Assembly (NCBI GenBank): GCA_052145115.1
Contig: JBKQPG010000006.1
Span: 31,957-95,956 of the forward strand
Direction: 5' to 3'
DNA: 64,000 nucleotides
Origin: CAIVVT01 sp052145115
GTDB lineage: Bacteria; Acidobacteriota; Terriglobia; Bryobacterales; Bryobacteraceae
Shown: one piece after another, positions 49,064 to 57,083 of the stretch
How positions within the stretch are numbered: the first letter of the stretch is position 1
Layout of the letters: every line of letters starts with the position of its first letter
The notes under the pieces: generated by a model
Seen by the model: only the letters and a program-made list of their open reading frames with translations
What the model was told of the DNA's origin: nothing
Databases searched by the model: none
Position numbers and translations under genes: made by a program

Positions 49064-50302
49064 ATGGCACAAATTCAACGGCGGAAGTCGATTGCAACGG
49101 CGGTGGATGGCGTGGGCATCGGCGGATCGAACCCCATTGCCGTGCAATCGATGACCAATACCGACACCGCGGACGTCAGCGCCACGGTCAGCCAGGCGCT
49201 CGCGCTGGCGCAGGCCGGCTCCGAACTGGTGAGGGTGACGGTGAATACCGAGGAGGCGGCGCGCGCGGTCCCGGCGATCGTGGACACGCTGCGCATGTAT
49301 GGCTGCCGCGTGCCGATCATCGGCGACTTCCACTACAACGGTCATATTCTGCTAAAGAAGTATCCCGAATGTGCCAAAGCTCTCGCCAAGTACCGCATAA
49401 ATCCTGGCAATGTCAGCATCGGCCGGAGGACCGACGACAATTTCAGGACCATGATCGAGGCGGCCATCGAGCACGGGAAGCCGGTCCGGATCGGGGTCAA
49501 CTGGGGGTCGCTGGATGCGGTTCTGCTGACCCGGATGATGGATGAAAACGCGCAGCGGCCCGACCCGCTCAGCGCCGGGGATGTGATGCAACGCGCCATC
49601 GTGGCCAGCGCCCTGGACTCGGCGCGCCTGGCCGAGAGCTACGGCCTGGGCCACGACCGCATCATCCTCAGCGCCAAGGTCTCGAATGTCCAGGACCTGG
49701 TGGACGTCTATCGCATGCTGGCCCGGCAGTGCGATTACCCGCTGCACCTCGGGCTGACCGAAGCGGGCATGGGATCCAAGGGGATCGTGGCCTCGACCGC
49801 CGGGCTGTCGATCCTGTTGCAGGAGGGCATCGGCGACACGATCCGCGTATCGCTGACGCCGCCGCCGAACGGCGACCGCACCGAGGAAGTGCTGGTGTGC
49901 CAGCAGATTCTGCAGGCGCTGGCGATTCGCAGCTTCACCCCGCAGGTGGCGGCGTGTCCGGGTTGCGGCCGCACCACTTCGACTTTCTTCCAGGAGCTGG
50001 CGCAAGAGATCCAGGCCTATCTCCGGCAGCAGATGCCCGTCTGGAAGGAGCATTACCCAGGCGTGGAGGAGATGCGGGTGGCGGTTATGGGCTGCATCGT
50101 GAACGGTCCCGGCGAATCGAAACACGCCGATATCGGGATTTCGCTCCCCGGCACGGCTGAGGAGCCGAAGGCGCCGGTGTACGTAGATGGACGCCTGGTG
50201 AAGACCCTGCGCGGCGAGAAAATCGTGGAAGAATTTACGGCCATGCTCAACGACTACGTGGAGCGGCGGTACTCACGGAAAGAGGCGGGAGCCATCGTCT
50301 AA
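49064..50302 (+). CDS. ispG: (E)-4-hydroxy-3-methylbut-2-enyl-diphosphate synthase
   Basis: Penultimate step of the non-mevalonate isoprenoid pathway; reduces methylerythritol cyclodiphosphate with a [4Fe-4S] cluster. The 412-residue protein starts RRKSIATAVDGVGIGGSNPIAVQSMTNTDTADV, has GDFHYNGH and GVNWGSLD, and the C-terminal cluster-binding domain with CPGCGRTTSTFFQELA and MGCIVNGPGESKHADIGISLPG supplying three Cys. Length matches the common bacterial form without the large insert. GGAGGTGGG precedes ATG 49064. A strong hairpin follows the stop at once. Confidence 0.97.
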   Translation: MAQIQRRKSIATAVDGVGIGGSNPIAVQSMTNTDTADVSATVSQALALAQAGSELVRVTVNTEEAARAVPAIVDTLRMYGCRVPIIGDFHYNGHILLKKYPECAKALAKYRINPGNVSIGRRTDDNFRTMIEAAIEHGKPVRIGVNWGSLDAVLLTRMMDENAQRPDPLSAGDVMQRAIVASALDSARLAESYGLGHDRIILSAKVSNVQDLVDVYRMLARQCDYPLHLGLTEAGMGSKGIVASTAGLSILLQEGIGDTIRVSLTPPPNGDRTEEVLVCQQILQALAIRSFTPQVAACPGCGRTTSTFFQELAQEIQAYLRQQMPVWKEHYPGVEEMRVAVMGCIVNGPGESKHADIGISLPGTAEEPKAPVYVDGRLVKTLRGEKIVEEFTAMLNDYVERRYSRKEAGAIV

Positions 50303-50330
50303 GCCGCCTCGTGATAATCACTGAGGCGGC
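50303..50330 (+). terminator. Strong hairpin directly after ispG
   Basis: GCCGCCTC (50303-50310) pairs with GAGGCGGC (50323-50330), and inside the loop GTGA and TCAC also pair around TAA. The stem starts on the base after the ispG stop. A T-run is lacking (CCTTCCC follows), so termination may need another factor. Confidence 0.6.
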
Positions 50331-50509
50331 CCTTCCCATTCATGCGGAAGGAGTTGGAACGCGTGGCGCTGCGCCAAACGCCGGCCAAGCAGGAGTTTCC
50401 CCGGCAGTAGAAGACACGCGGCCAGGCTCCGCTTCGCCACGCGCGAAACTGTTTTGAAACCGGGGCCGCGAATTAAGGATCAATAACACAAGGAGGTCCA
50501 TGCCAACTA

Positions 50510-51013
50510 ATGAGCGCTCTGCCCATCGATTCCACCCGCCATTCGTCAGCGGCGCCGACTCCCCCGGCGCACGCCGCGCCCGGATTCCGCATTCAAAGCC
50601 GCATTGTGGATTTCATCACCGCGGAGCGGACCCAGTTGATGAACATCACGGAGCGGATCAACGAGATCGTGCGCCGCAGCGGAATCTCCGACGGAATCGT
50701 GCATCTGCAGTCGCTCCACACGACGACGGGTCTGGCGGTCGGCGAGTGGCAGGACGCCCTGCTGGAGGATTTCAAAGGCTTCGTGGAAATGGTTGTGGCG
50801 CGGGACGCGCATTACAAGCATAATGACCCGGCTTTTTCCGATTGCGAGCGCCACAATGCGGACTCCCATTTGAAGGGCAGCCTGTTCGGCCAGACGCTGC
50901 TCCTGCAGGTGCGCAACGCCGCCCTGCTGCTGGGCACGTGGCAGAGCCTGATCCTGGCGGAATTCGACGGCCCGCGCAGCCGTTCCATCGCCGTCCAGGT
51001 CAGCGGCATCTAA
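50510..51013 (+). CDS. YjbQ/UPF0047 family protein (secondary thiamine-phosphate synthase-like)
   Basis: A 167-residue protein with the YjbQ fold: MNITERINEIVRRSGISDGIVHLQSLHTTTGLAVGEWQDALLEDF, HYKHNDP, NADSHLKGSLFGQTLLLQVRNAALLLGTWQSLILAEFDGPRSRSIAVQV. The conserved His/Glu/Asp residues could bind metal. Some members can substitute weakly for thiamine-phosphate synthase, but the true role is unknown. The first 25 residues are not conserved, and the start could be internal. AGGAGG (50491-50496) is 13 bases before ATG 50510. Confidence 0.85.
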   Translation: MSALPIDSTRHSSAAPTPPAHAAPGFRIQSRIVDFITAERTQLMNITERINEIVRRSGISDGIVHLQSLHTTTGLAVGEWQDALLEDFKGFVEMVVARDAHYKHNDPAFSDCERHNADSHLKGSLFGQTLLLQVRNAALLLGTWQSLILAEFDGPRSRSIAVQVSGI

Positions 51014-51054
51014 TAGACAGAATCGTTCGGACGGGCCGCGGGACGGTGGCCGCC

Positions 51055-51495
51055 ATGGCAAGGTACTTCAACTTCGAACAGGCTTCCGCGCTGCTGCCGG
51101 AAGTGGAACGGCTGTTGCGCGCGGCGGTGGAGGCGCGGGCGCGCTACGCGGAGACGGAAACCGCGCTCGTGGCGTTGCAGGAGCGCATTCAGATGATGGG
51201 CGGCGTGTCGGTGGATCGGGAGAGCATCGGCCGTCTGCGGGAGTCTCGCGGGCGCGCCGCCGAGAGCCTGCAGGCGGCGCTCGAGGACATGTCCGAGCTC
51301 GGCGTTCAGGTGAAGGACGTGGATACGGGGCTGGTCGATTTCCCTACCCTGTACCGCGGCCAGGAGGCCCTGCTGTGCTGGAAGCTGGGCGAGGACTGCA
51401 TCGCGTACTGGCACGGCGTGAACGACGGGTTTCAGGGCCGCAAGCGCATCGATTCCACGTTTCTCCACGAGCACCGCGGCAGCGGCGCGCACTAA
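51055..51495 (+). CDS. DUF2203 family protein
   Basis: A 146-residue cytosolic protein opening MARYFNFEQASALLPEVERLLRAAVEAR, then a helical hairpin, and a C-terminal block DVDTGLVDFPTLYRGQEALLCWKLGEDCIAYWHGVNDGFQGRK. That closing motif is diagnostic of DUF2203, for which no function is established. It begins 41 bases after the YjbQ-type gene and is probably cotranscribed. Confidence 0.8.
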   Translation: MARYFNFEQASALLPEVERLLRAAVEARARYAETETALVALQERIQMMGGVSVDRESIGRLRESRGRAAESLQAALEDMSELGVQVKDVDTGLVDFPTLYRGQEALLCWKLGEDCIAYWHGVNDGFQGRKRIDSTFLHEHRGSGAH

Positions 51496-51583
51496 TCTCG
51501 CCGCGCGCCTTTTGACACCCGTTTCTCCACAACTCTAGACTGGTTAAGGGAGACCCGCGAACGAGTCGCCCCGCGTTCCTCAA

Positions 51584-52171
51584 ATGCTGCTGGCCAAAGA
51601 GTTCGTCGAGTACCTCGGGCGGCAGGTGGCCGCCAGGCTTCCCTCCAACATGATCGAGATTGCCAATCGCGCCGCGGTCGGCGAGATCCTGGTCGGCATC
51701 GTGATGGATGAGATGAGCATCGAAGACAAGCTCAACGACGAGGTGCGGACCATACTCGACGAGTACAGCGTCTACATGGCCAACAACGCCATCAGCTACT
51801 CGGAGATGTTCCGGCGCATCAAGAACCAACTGGTGCAGCAGCGCAAGATCGTGCGCGCCGCGGGCCGCGATACCGGCGATCCGATGCGGCTGAGCCGCGA
51901 CAAGGTCAATGAGATCTCGCACAAACTGCTCATCGCGCTCAAGAAATCGCGCGAATGCCGCATCCGCCGCAATGAAAACGACCTGCGGCTGGAGATTGTG
52001 CGCGTCATCTCCGACATTTTGCAGAACGAGGATAAGGCCGACAAGGCGGCGCGCGCCAAAATCCGCACGCTGAAGCGCGAGGTGCAGGACGGCACCGAGG
52101 AGTGGGACCTGCTGCACAAGCGCTACTACGCCGACGAGCTGCGAAACTACGGCATCGACCTGACGCACTGA
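51584..52171 (+). CDS. Tandem DUF507 protein
   Basis: A 195-residue protein made of two related halves. The first (1-90) reads LLAKEFVEYLGRQVAARLPS and IEDKLNDEVRTILDEY; the second (about 103-195) reads MRLSRDKVNEISHKLLIALKKS and VISDILQNEDKADKAARAKIRTLKREV. Both match DUF507, which in many bacteria is a 90-residue single-domain protein sometimes encoded by two adjacent genes. Highly charged, cytosolic, function unknown. TAGACT near 51536 may be its -10 element. Confidence 0.75.
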   Translation: MLLAKEFVEYLGRQVAARLPSNMIEIANRAAVGEILVGIVMDEMSIEDKLNDEVRTILDEYSVYMANNAISYSEMFRRIKNQLVQQRKIVRAAGRDTGDPMRLSRDKVNEISHKLLIALKKSRECRIRRNENDLRLEIVRVISDILQNEDKADKAARAKIRTLKREVQDGTEEWDLLHKRYYADELRNYGIDLTH

Positions 52172-52267
52172 GCGCCCGCCCGGCGCCGCCCTCCAGTCCG
52201 GCCCGCGCATCTCCACGGCAGGCCAGGCGGCAGACCGAACCTCAGGCGGCCAGCGTCCGCTTGCGCA

Positions 52268-52273
52268 TAGAAT
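52268..52273 (+). promoter_or_regulatory. -10 element TAGAAT exactly 7 bases before the ribokinase GTG
   Basis: TAGAAT (52268-52273) plus seven bases leads to GTG 52281, with no Shine-Dalgarno sequence. The hexamer and spacing are identical to those before tpiA (43163-43168), which strengthens both as leaderless promoters. Confidence 0.6.
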
Positions 52274-52280
52274 ACCTTTC

Positions 52281-53231
52281 GTGTCCTCCCCCATTCCGAC
52301 TCTGTCCGTCACCGGCAGCCTGAACATGGATTTCGTCGTGCAGGTGGAACGCCTGCCCGCGCCGGGCCAAACCGTCCTGGGCCGCGACTTCCGGATGATT
52401 CCCGGCGGCAAAGGCGCCAACCAGGCCTGTGCCGCGGGCAAGCTGGCGCGCGCCATTCGCGTGTGCATGGTCGGGCGCGTGGGCCACGACCCGTTCGCCG
52501 ATCATCTGAAGGCCAGCCTGGCGGCGGCCGGCGTCGACGTCTCCGCGGTGCATGCCACGCACTCCCAGCCCACGGGCATCGCCCTGATCTCAGTCGAACG
52601 CGCGGGCCAGAACTCGATCGTCGTGGCCGGCGGCGCCAACGGCGAATTGTCGCCCGCCGACATCGAATCGGTGCGCGGCGTCTACCTCGCCTCCGCGGTG
52701 GCGCTGTTCCAGCTCGAAACGCCGCTCGACACCGTCGAGGCCGCGTTGGGGCGCGCGCGCGAAGCCGGTGCGACCACGGTGCTCGATCCGGCGCCCGCCC
52801 GTGAGTTGCCCGCCGCATTGCTGGCGCTGGTGGATGTGCTCACGCCCAACGAAAGCGAAGCCTGCATCCTGCTGGGCCGCCAGCCGTCGCGTGTTGGTTT
52901 TGCGGAAGCGCGCGAAATGGCCGCCGCGTTGCGGAAACTCGGGGCCCGCGCGGTGGTCGTCAAGCTCGGCGACCAAGGCTGCCTGTACGCCGCTGGAGAC
53001 GCGGAATTCGTCTCGCCCGGGTTCCGGGTGGAGGCCGTGGACGCCACCGCCGCGGGCGATACTTTCAACGCCGCGCTGGGCGTCGCATTGTGCGAGCGCA
53101 TGGGGCTCGAAGCGGCGCTGCGCTTCGCCAACGCCGCCGCCGCGATCTCGGTCACGCGCCTGGGAGCGCAATCCTCGGCGCCCTCGCGCGACGAGGTCGA
53201 GGCGTTTCTCAGCGCCCGGCCAAAGCTCTGA
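52281..53231 (+). CDS. rbsK: Ribokinase (PfkB family)
   Basis: Phosphorylates ribose to ribose 5-phosphate. The 316 residues have the PfkB signature 1 region (DFRMIPGGKGANQACAAGKL) with the ribose-binding GSLNMD at the N-terminus, DVLTPNESEA, VVVKLGDQG, and the catalytic base motif ATAAGDTFNAALGV (Asp about 259). The GGKGANQA form is ribokinase-like rather than fructokinase-like. GTG 52281 is the start, behind a leaderless-type -10. Its last 23 bases overlap the convergent membrane-protein gene. No ribose transporter is adjacent. Confidence 0.92.
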   Translation: MSSPIPTLSVTGSLNMDFVVQVERLPAPGQTVLGRDFRMIPGGKGANQACAAGKLARAIRVCMVGRVGHDPFADHLKASLAAAGVDVSAVHATHSQPTGIALISVERAGQNSIVVAGGANGELSPADIESVRGVYLASAVALFQLETPLDTVEAALGRAREAGATTVLDPAPARELPAALLALVDVLTPNESEACILLGRQPSRVGFAEAREMAAALRKLGARAVVVKLGDQGCLYAAGDAEFVSPGFRVEAVDATAAGDTFNAALGVALCERMGLEAALRFANAAAAISVTRLGAQSSAPSRDEVEAFLSARPKL

Positions 53232-54882
53232 CCTCAAACACCCGCCAGGCTTCGTTTTCATACACCGGCTGCCGGCCGGGCACGGTTTCTTGTGCTCCCA
53301 CAACAATGAAGTCGATGCCCGCCGCGGCGTACTCCGCGGGCGTGCGCAATGGCGGCTGCGCCTGGTTGGCCCAGTTCCAGCGGCGCATCCACTCCCGCGC
53401 GAAGGCCCAGTTCTGGTTCACCTGCCCGCCGCCCTTCCAGTCCGCGAACAGGCTGCGTTGCGCTTCCACGCGAAACATGCCCGGCGTTACCTGGCGGCCC
53501 GCGCTGGCGAAGAAAAACAGCGCGTCGGGCGGCGTGCCGCTGCGCGCCCAGCGGGCGAGTGAATCGAGTTGCGGCGTGTGCAATTGCGGGTAGTTCGCGA
53601 GCTGGCCCCAGCCCGGGATCAGGAACGCCGCGGCCACCGGCGCCAGTAGCGCCAGCGCGCATTTTTGCCACCGTCCCGCCGCGCCCCGTCCCCACGCCGC
53701 CGTCAGCGCCGCCGCCAGCGCAAGGCCGATCACCAGCACCAGCCTTTTCAGTACGACGGGATCTTGAGCGGCATTCGTGAACAGCTCGAGCACGAGCTTG
53801 TTGGCCGGGATGGCGAACACCGGCAGCAGCCAGGCACAGCTTTCCAGCCAAGCGCCGCGCTGGGCCGCCGTCCACGCCGCCGCGCCGCCCAGCACGACCG
53901 CGAACAGCGTGACCAGAATCACGGCCCGCGCGGGCTGAAACTGCGACATCATGCTCCAGCCCAGCACGTTCAGTGTCAGACCCGAGAGCGCGATCGACGC
54001 CAGTCCATACAACGTCAGGCTGGCGCTCAGCACGGCCAGTTCCTTCGTCATGCGCCGCCGCAGCCGGAACCACGCGCCCGCGGCGAATAGCGCCAGCAGG
54101 ACGTACTGCCGCAGCCATTCTGTGCTCCACAAATCCACCCAGATATAGGCGGCGCGATAGCGCATGGTGGAGATCAGATCGGCCGGAATGCGGCTGAACA
54201 GCGCTTGCGCCTCGTGCTCGCCGGCCTGCAGCGCGGCGCTCAGCAGCAGCAAAATAGAAGCCCCGAGAAAGGCCAGCGGCACCGCCCGCACGGCCTTCAG
54301 ACGCAGCGACACGGCCGCATACACCAGCACCGCCAGCCAGTACGGCGCGCTGGTCGGCGGATGATACAGCAGCGCCAGTCCCGCCAGCACGGCCGAAACC
54401 GTCCATTCGTCGAACGCGGCGTAGCCCAGCGCGGCCACGATCAGCAGGAAGGCGAAGGCGCGCGGCACCGGCTCGTATTCGAGGGTCAGAATCTCGGGTC
54501 CGCCGATCACCGCCCCCAGGCCGAACAGGAAGGCCACGAAAATGGCGCCCAGCCGGTTCAGGCCCGCCGCCGCCGCCAGCAGGAAGACCCCCGCCAGCCC
54601 CAGGAAACGGAACAACAGCAATTGCCCGTCCAGAATGGCGTGATAGCCCACTCCCGTCGAGGCGTGCAACGCCCGTGCGATCTCATCGTAAACCGTCCAC
54701 TTCACGTGCGGATGGGTGGCGACGAGGTCGCGCGCCAGCACCAGTGGATCGTCCAGATGCTGCAGGATCGCCACGTACGTCTGGCTGTCCTGCTGCAGCC
54801 ACGTGTGTCCTGGAAATTGAAGATACGTCAGCAGCGTGAATGCGCCCAGCGCGAGTGCCGTTGCCGTATGTGGTCGGGTCAC
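53209..54882 (-). CDS. Polytopic membrane protein of unknown function (GT-C-like layout)
   Basis: A 557-residue inner-membrane protein with about 11-13 helices (for example FLGLAGVFLLAAAAGLNRLG, PLAFLGASILLLLSAAL, LVLVIGLALAAALTAAWG) and a soluble C-terminal domain (about 440-557, GTPPDALFFFASAGRQVTPGMFRVEAQRS and GIDFIVVGAQE). An early acidic loop (WLQQDSQTYVAI) recalls the first-loop Asp of GT-C glycosyltransferases, but I see no firm signature. GTG 54882 overlaps the stop of the TPR gene (GTGA), so the two are coupled. The longer frame upstream is not real. The 3' end overlaps rbsK by 23 bases. Confidence 0.7.
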   Translation of the reverse strand: MTRPHTATALALGAFTLLTYLQFPGHTWLQQDSQTYVAILQHLDDPLVLARDLVATHPHVKWTVYDEIARALHASTGVGYHAILDGQLLLFRFLGLAGVFLLAAAAGLNRLGAIFVAFLFGLGAVIGGPEILTLEYEPVPRAFAFLLIVAALGYAAFDEWTVSAVLAGLALLYHPPTSAPYWLAVLVYAAVSLRLKAVRAVPLAFLGASILLLLSAALQAGEHEAQALFSRIPADLISTMRYRAAYIWVDLWSTEWLRQYVLLALFAAGAWFRLRRRMTKELAVLSASLTLYGLASIALSGLTLNVLGWSMMSQFQPARAVILVTLFAVVLGGAAAWTAAQRGAWLESCAWLLPVFAIPANKLVLELFTNAAQDPVVLKRLVLVIGLALAAALTAAWGRGAAGRWQKCALALLAPVAAAFLIPGWGQLANYPQLHTPQLDSLARWARSGTPPDALFFFASAGRQVTPGMFRVEAQRSLFADWKGGGQVNQNWAFAREWMRRWNWANQAQPPLRTPAEYAAAGIDFIVVGAQETVPGRQPVYENEAWRVFEVRALAGR

Positions 54883-55604
54883 TGTTGGGGCGTCTTTTCC
54901 AGTTGCTGTTTGGCCCACACGCGGGCCGGGCTCAGCGCCAGCGCGGTCTGGATCGATTTGCGCGCCTCGGCGTTGCGGTTGAGCTTGCGCAGCACGATTC
55001 CCTGCCACAGCCAGGCGTCGGCGTTCCTGCGGTCCAGCTCGATCGCCTTCTTGATCCCCTCGAGCGCTTTGTCCGGACCTCCTCCGAACTGCGCCGGCAG
55101 ATAGTAGTTGCCCACGCCCTTGCTGAGCCAGGCGATGGACGACTTGGGCTGCTCCTGGATGGCTTTGTCCACCTCGTCCATGGCGCAGCGGCCGTAGCGC
55201 ATGGCCAGGAACAGGTTGCCGGGGATGGTCTGGGCGCACAGCGTGCCCAGCAGGCGGTGGTATTCGCCCCACCACTGGTTGAGCTCGACGGCGCGCTTGG
55301 CATAATCCATCCCTGACTCCGCAATCGCGCTCGATCCCTTTTTGTCACGCTGTTCCATGAGCACTTCCGCGTGCAGGCTGGTGGCCAGGGCCGCCAGGTA
55401 TTGCAGATTGGCGTCCTTGGGATTGGAGTCCGCCCGCGCACGCGCACCCTGGGCGATGAGTTCCAGCGTCTTCCCATCCTGCGTGTCGCGGATCCTTCGC
55501 CAGCCCTCCGGGGTCTGGTCGTCGGCGCTGGCGGGCGGCGCCGAAAACGCCGCCACGAGACCGAGTGAAGCCAGCAAAACTGCGGAAACCCGCATGGATC
55601 TCAT
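54879..55604 (-). CDS. Secreted TPR-repeat protein
   Basis: A 241-residue exported protein (signal peptide MRVSAVLLASLGLVAAFSAPPASA). Tetratricopeptide helices occur throughout: DANLQYLAALATSLHAEVLME, GMDYAKRAVELNQWWGEYHRLLGTL, RYGRCAMDEVDKAIQEQPKSSIAWLSKGVGNYYL, ALEGIKKAIELDRRNADAWLWQGIVLRKLNRNAEARKSIQTALAL. Such periplasmic TPR proteins usually act as scaffolds. ATG 55604 is six bases after TACAAT on the minus strand, giving a leaderless start; ATG 55610 would overlap nothing but abuts the -10. Confidence 0.85.
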   Translation of the reverse strand: MRSMRVSAVLLASLGLVAAFSAPPASADDQTPEGWRRIRDTQDGKTLELIAQGARARADSNPKDANLQYLAALATSLHAEVLMEQRDKKGSSAIAESGMDYAKRAVELNQWWGEYHRLLGTLCAQTIPGNLFLAMRYGRCAMDEVDKAIQEQPKSSIAWLSKGVGNYYLPAQFGGGPDKALEGIKKAIELDRRNADAWLWQGIVLRKLNRNAEARKSIQTALALSPARVWAKQQLEKTPQQ

Positions 55605-55610
55605 AATCAT

Positions 55611-55616
55611 ATTGTA
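55611..55616 (-). promoter_or_regulatory. -10 element TACAAT 6 bases before the TPR-gene ATG
   Basis: On the minus strand TACAAT (55616-55611, five of six matches to TATAAT) is followed by six bases and ATG 55604. No Shine-Dalgarno sequence is present. It fits the leaderless pattern. Confidence 0.5.
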
Positions 55617-55677
55617 GAGACGTCCCGGCCTCTGGCCGGGGTTGCCCCCTTTTCGCGCCGCGCACGCCGCCGCGGTT

Positions 55678-56883
55678 TCAGATGGTGGCCAGTTTGCGGT
55701 GCACCAGCAGCAGGTACAACGTCAGCACTCCCAGAAGCACTCCTTGTGCCCCGACGACATTGGGAGCGCCAAAGGCCGGAATTAGCGCTCCGGCGACCAG
55801 GCTCCCGATCGGCATGCCACCTCGAAAGGCGATGTTGTAAATGCTCATCACGCGCCCGCGCATGTTGTCGGTCGCGAACAACTGCACCAGTGAACTGAGC
55901 ATGGCGAAACAGGTGATCAGCGCCATCCCGCCGAAAAACAGGAACACGCAGGAGAGAACCAACGACTTGCTCCAGGCGAAGGCGCACACGCAAATCGACA
56001 GCGCCAGCAGTCCCAGCAGCGCCATGCGCCCGAGCCCCGTCTTGCGCCCGAACGCGGCCACCACGATTGCGCCCGCAATCGCGCCCAGCGCCTGGATCGA
56101 GAGCAGCAGCGTATAGGTTTTCACGGTTCCGTGAAAGATGTCGCGGGCGAACACCGGCAGGAACGTAAGGATCGGAATGCCCAGGTAGGTGCAGGCGAAT
56201 GAGACGACGAACAGCAGCACCATGTTCTCGCGCGCGCGGATGAATCGGATGCCCTGGCGCATGCTTTCGAACACCGTGTCTCCGGTCCTCGGGAACTCGT
56301 AGCGCACCGAGATCAGCAGCAGCGAAACGATCACCGCCACGAAACTGACGCCGTTCAACCCAAAGCACCATGCGGCGCCCAGGCCGCTCAGCGCAGCGCC
56401 GCCGAGCAGCGGGCCGACCAGCCGCGCCAGGTTGAACTGGATCGAGTTCATGGCGATGGCCTGCGGCAACTGCTCGCGCGGCACCAGCGCCGGAATCAGC
56501 GACTGGTAGGCCGGCGCGCCGAAGGCCTGCGCCACGCCGGCCACGAACGACAACGTAAGGATGTGCCACACGTGTACGCTGTGTGTGGCGAACAAAGCGC
56601 ACAGCACAAACGCGCAACTCATCTGGATGAATTGCGAGCCCACGAGCAGCCGCCGGCGGTCGATGCGGTCCGCCGCCACGCCCGCGAACAGGGCCAGCGA
56701 GAAGATCGGCAGGTCGCCCAGAAACGAATCCAGTCCCACCCAGAACGGCGAACCGCCCAGCAGCAGCACCAGCCAGCTTTGCGCCAGCTTCTGCATCCAG
56801 GTGCCGATGCTGGACGTGCAGGCCCCGGACCACATCAGGCGAAAATCGCGCGACCGGAACGGCTCGAAAACTTTGGTGAACAC
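55678..56883 (-). CDS. Major facilitator superfamily exporter (MFS_3, EntS-like)
   Basis: A 401-residue, 12-helix transporter. It begins FEPFRSRDFRLMWSGACTSSIGTWMQKLAQSWLVLLL and has the loop 2-3 motif AGVAADRIDRRRLLV, GAPAYQSLIPALVPREQLPQAIAMNSIQFNLARLVGPLLGG, and DNMRGRVMSIYNIAFRGGMPIGSL. These features mark the MFS_3 branch, which includes the enterobactin exporter EntS and macrolide exporters; substrate unknown. The start is GTG 56883 with AGGA eight bases before it. It is divergent from paaK across a 200-base gap without genes. Confidence 0.88.
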   Translation of the reverse strand: MFTKVFEPFRSRDFRLMWSGACTSSIGTWMQKLAQSWLVLLLGGSPFWVGLDSFLGDLPIFSLALFAGVAADRIDRRRLLVGSQFIQMSCAFVLCALFATHSVHVWHILTLSFVAGVAQAFGAPAYQSLIPALVPREQLPQAIAMNSIQFNLARLVGPLLGGAALSGLGAAWCFGLNGVSFVAVIVSLLLISVRYEFPRTGDTVFESMRQGIRFIRARENMVLLFVVSFACTYLGIPILTFLPVFARDIFHGTVKTYTLLLSIQALGAIAGAIVVAAFGRKTGLGRMALLGLLALSICVCAFAWSKSLVLSCVFLFFGGMALITCFAMLSSLVQLFATDNMRGRVMSIYNIAFRGGMPIGSLVAGALIPAFGAPNVVGAQGVLLGVLTLYLLLVHRKLATI

Positions 56884-57083
56884 GCGTCGGTTCCTGTGCG
56901 GCTGTCAAGCCGGCGATGGCGCTCCTGGGATCCCGCGCGGCATCAGTCCGAGGATAGCAGCAGGCGCGCGCTCGAGCGGCGAGGCGGGTCGGCAGCGTCC
57001 TCCACAACCGGCCTTTTGCCCCGCGGAGGCGAATTCCAATAGACTACTCTCGTAACCTCAATATCAGTGAGGATGGTCTGAAA

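Noticed and set aside
50303..50330. Classical rho-independent terminator after ispG
   Set aside because: The hairpin is strong, but a U-tract is lacking, so I list it as a terminator only at moderate confidence rather than a classical one.
50500..50823. Alternative frame beginning ATG 50500 right after AGGAGG
   Set aside because: The ribosome binding site is only three bases away and the product has no domain, while the overlapping frame from 50510 is a clear YjbQ protein.
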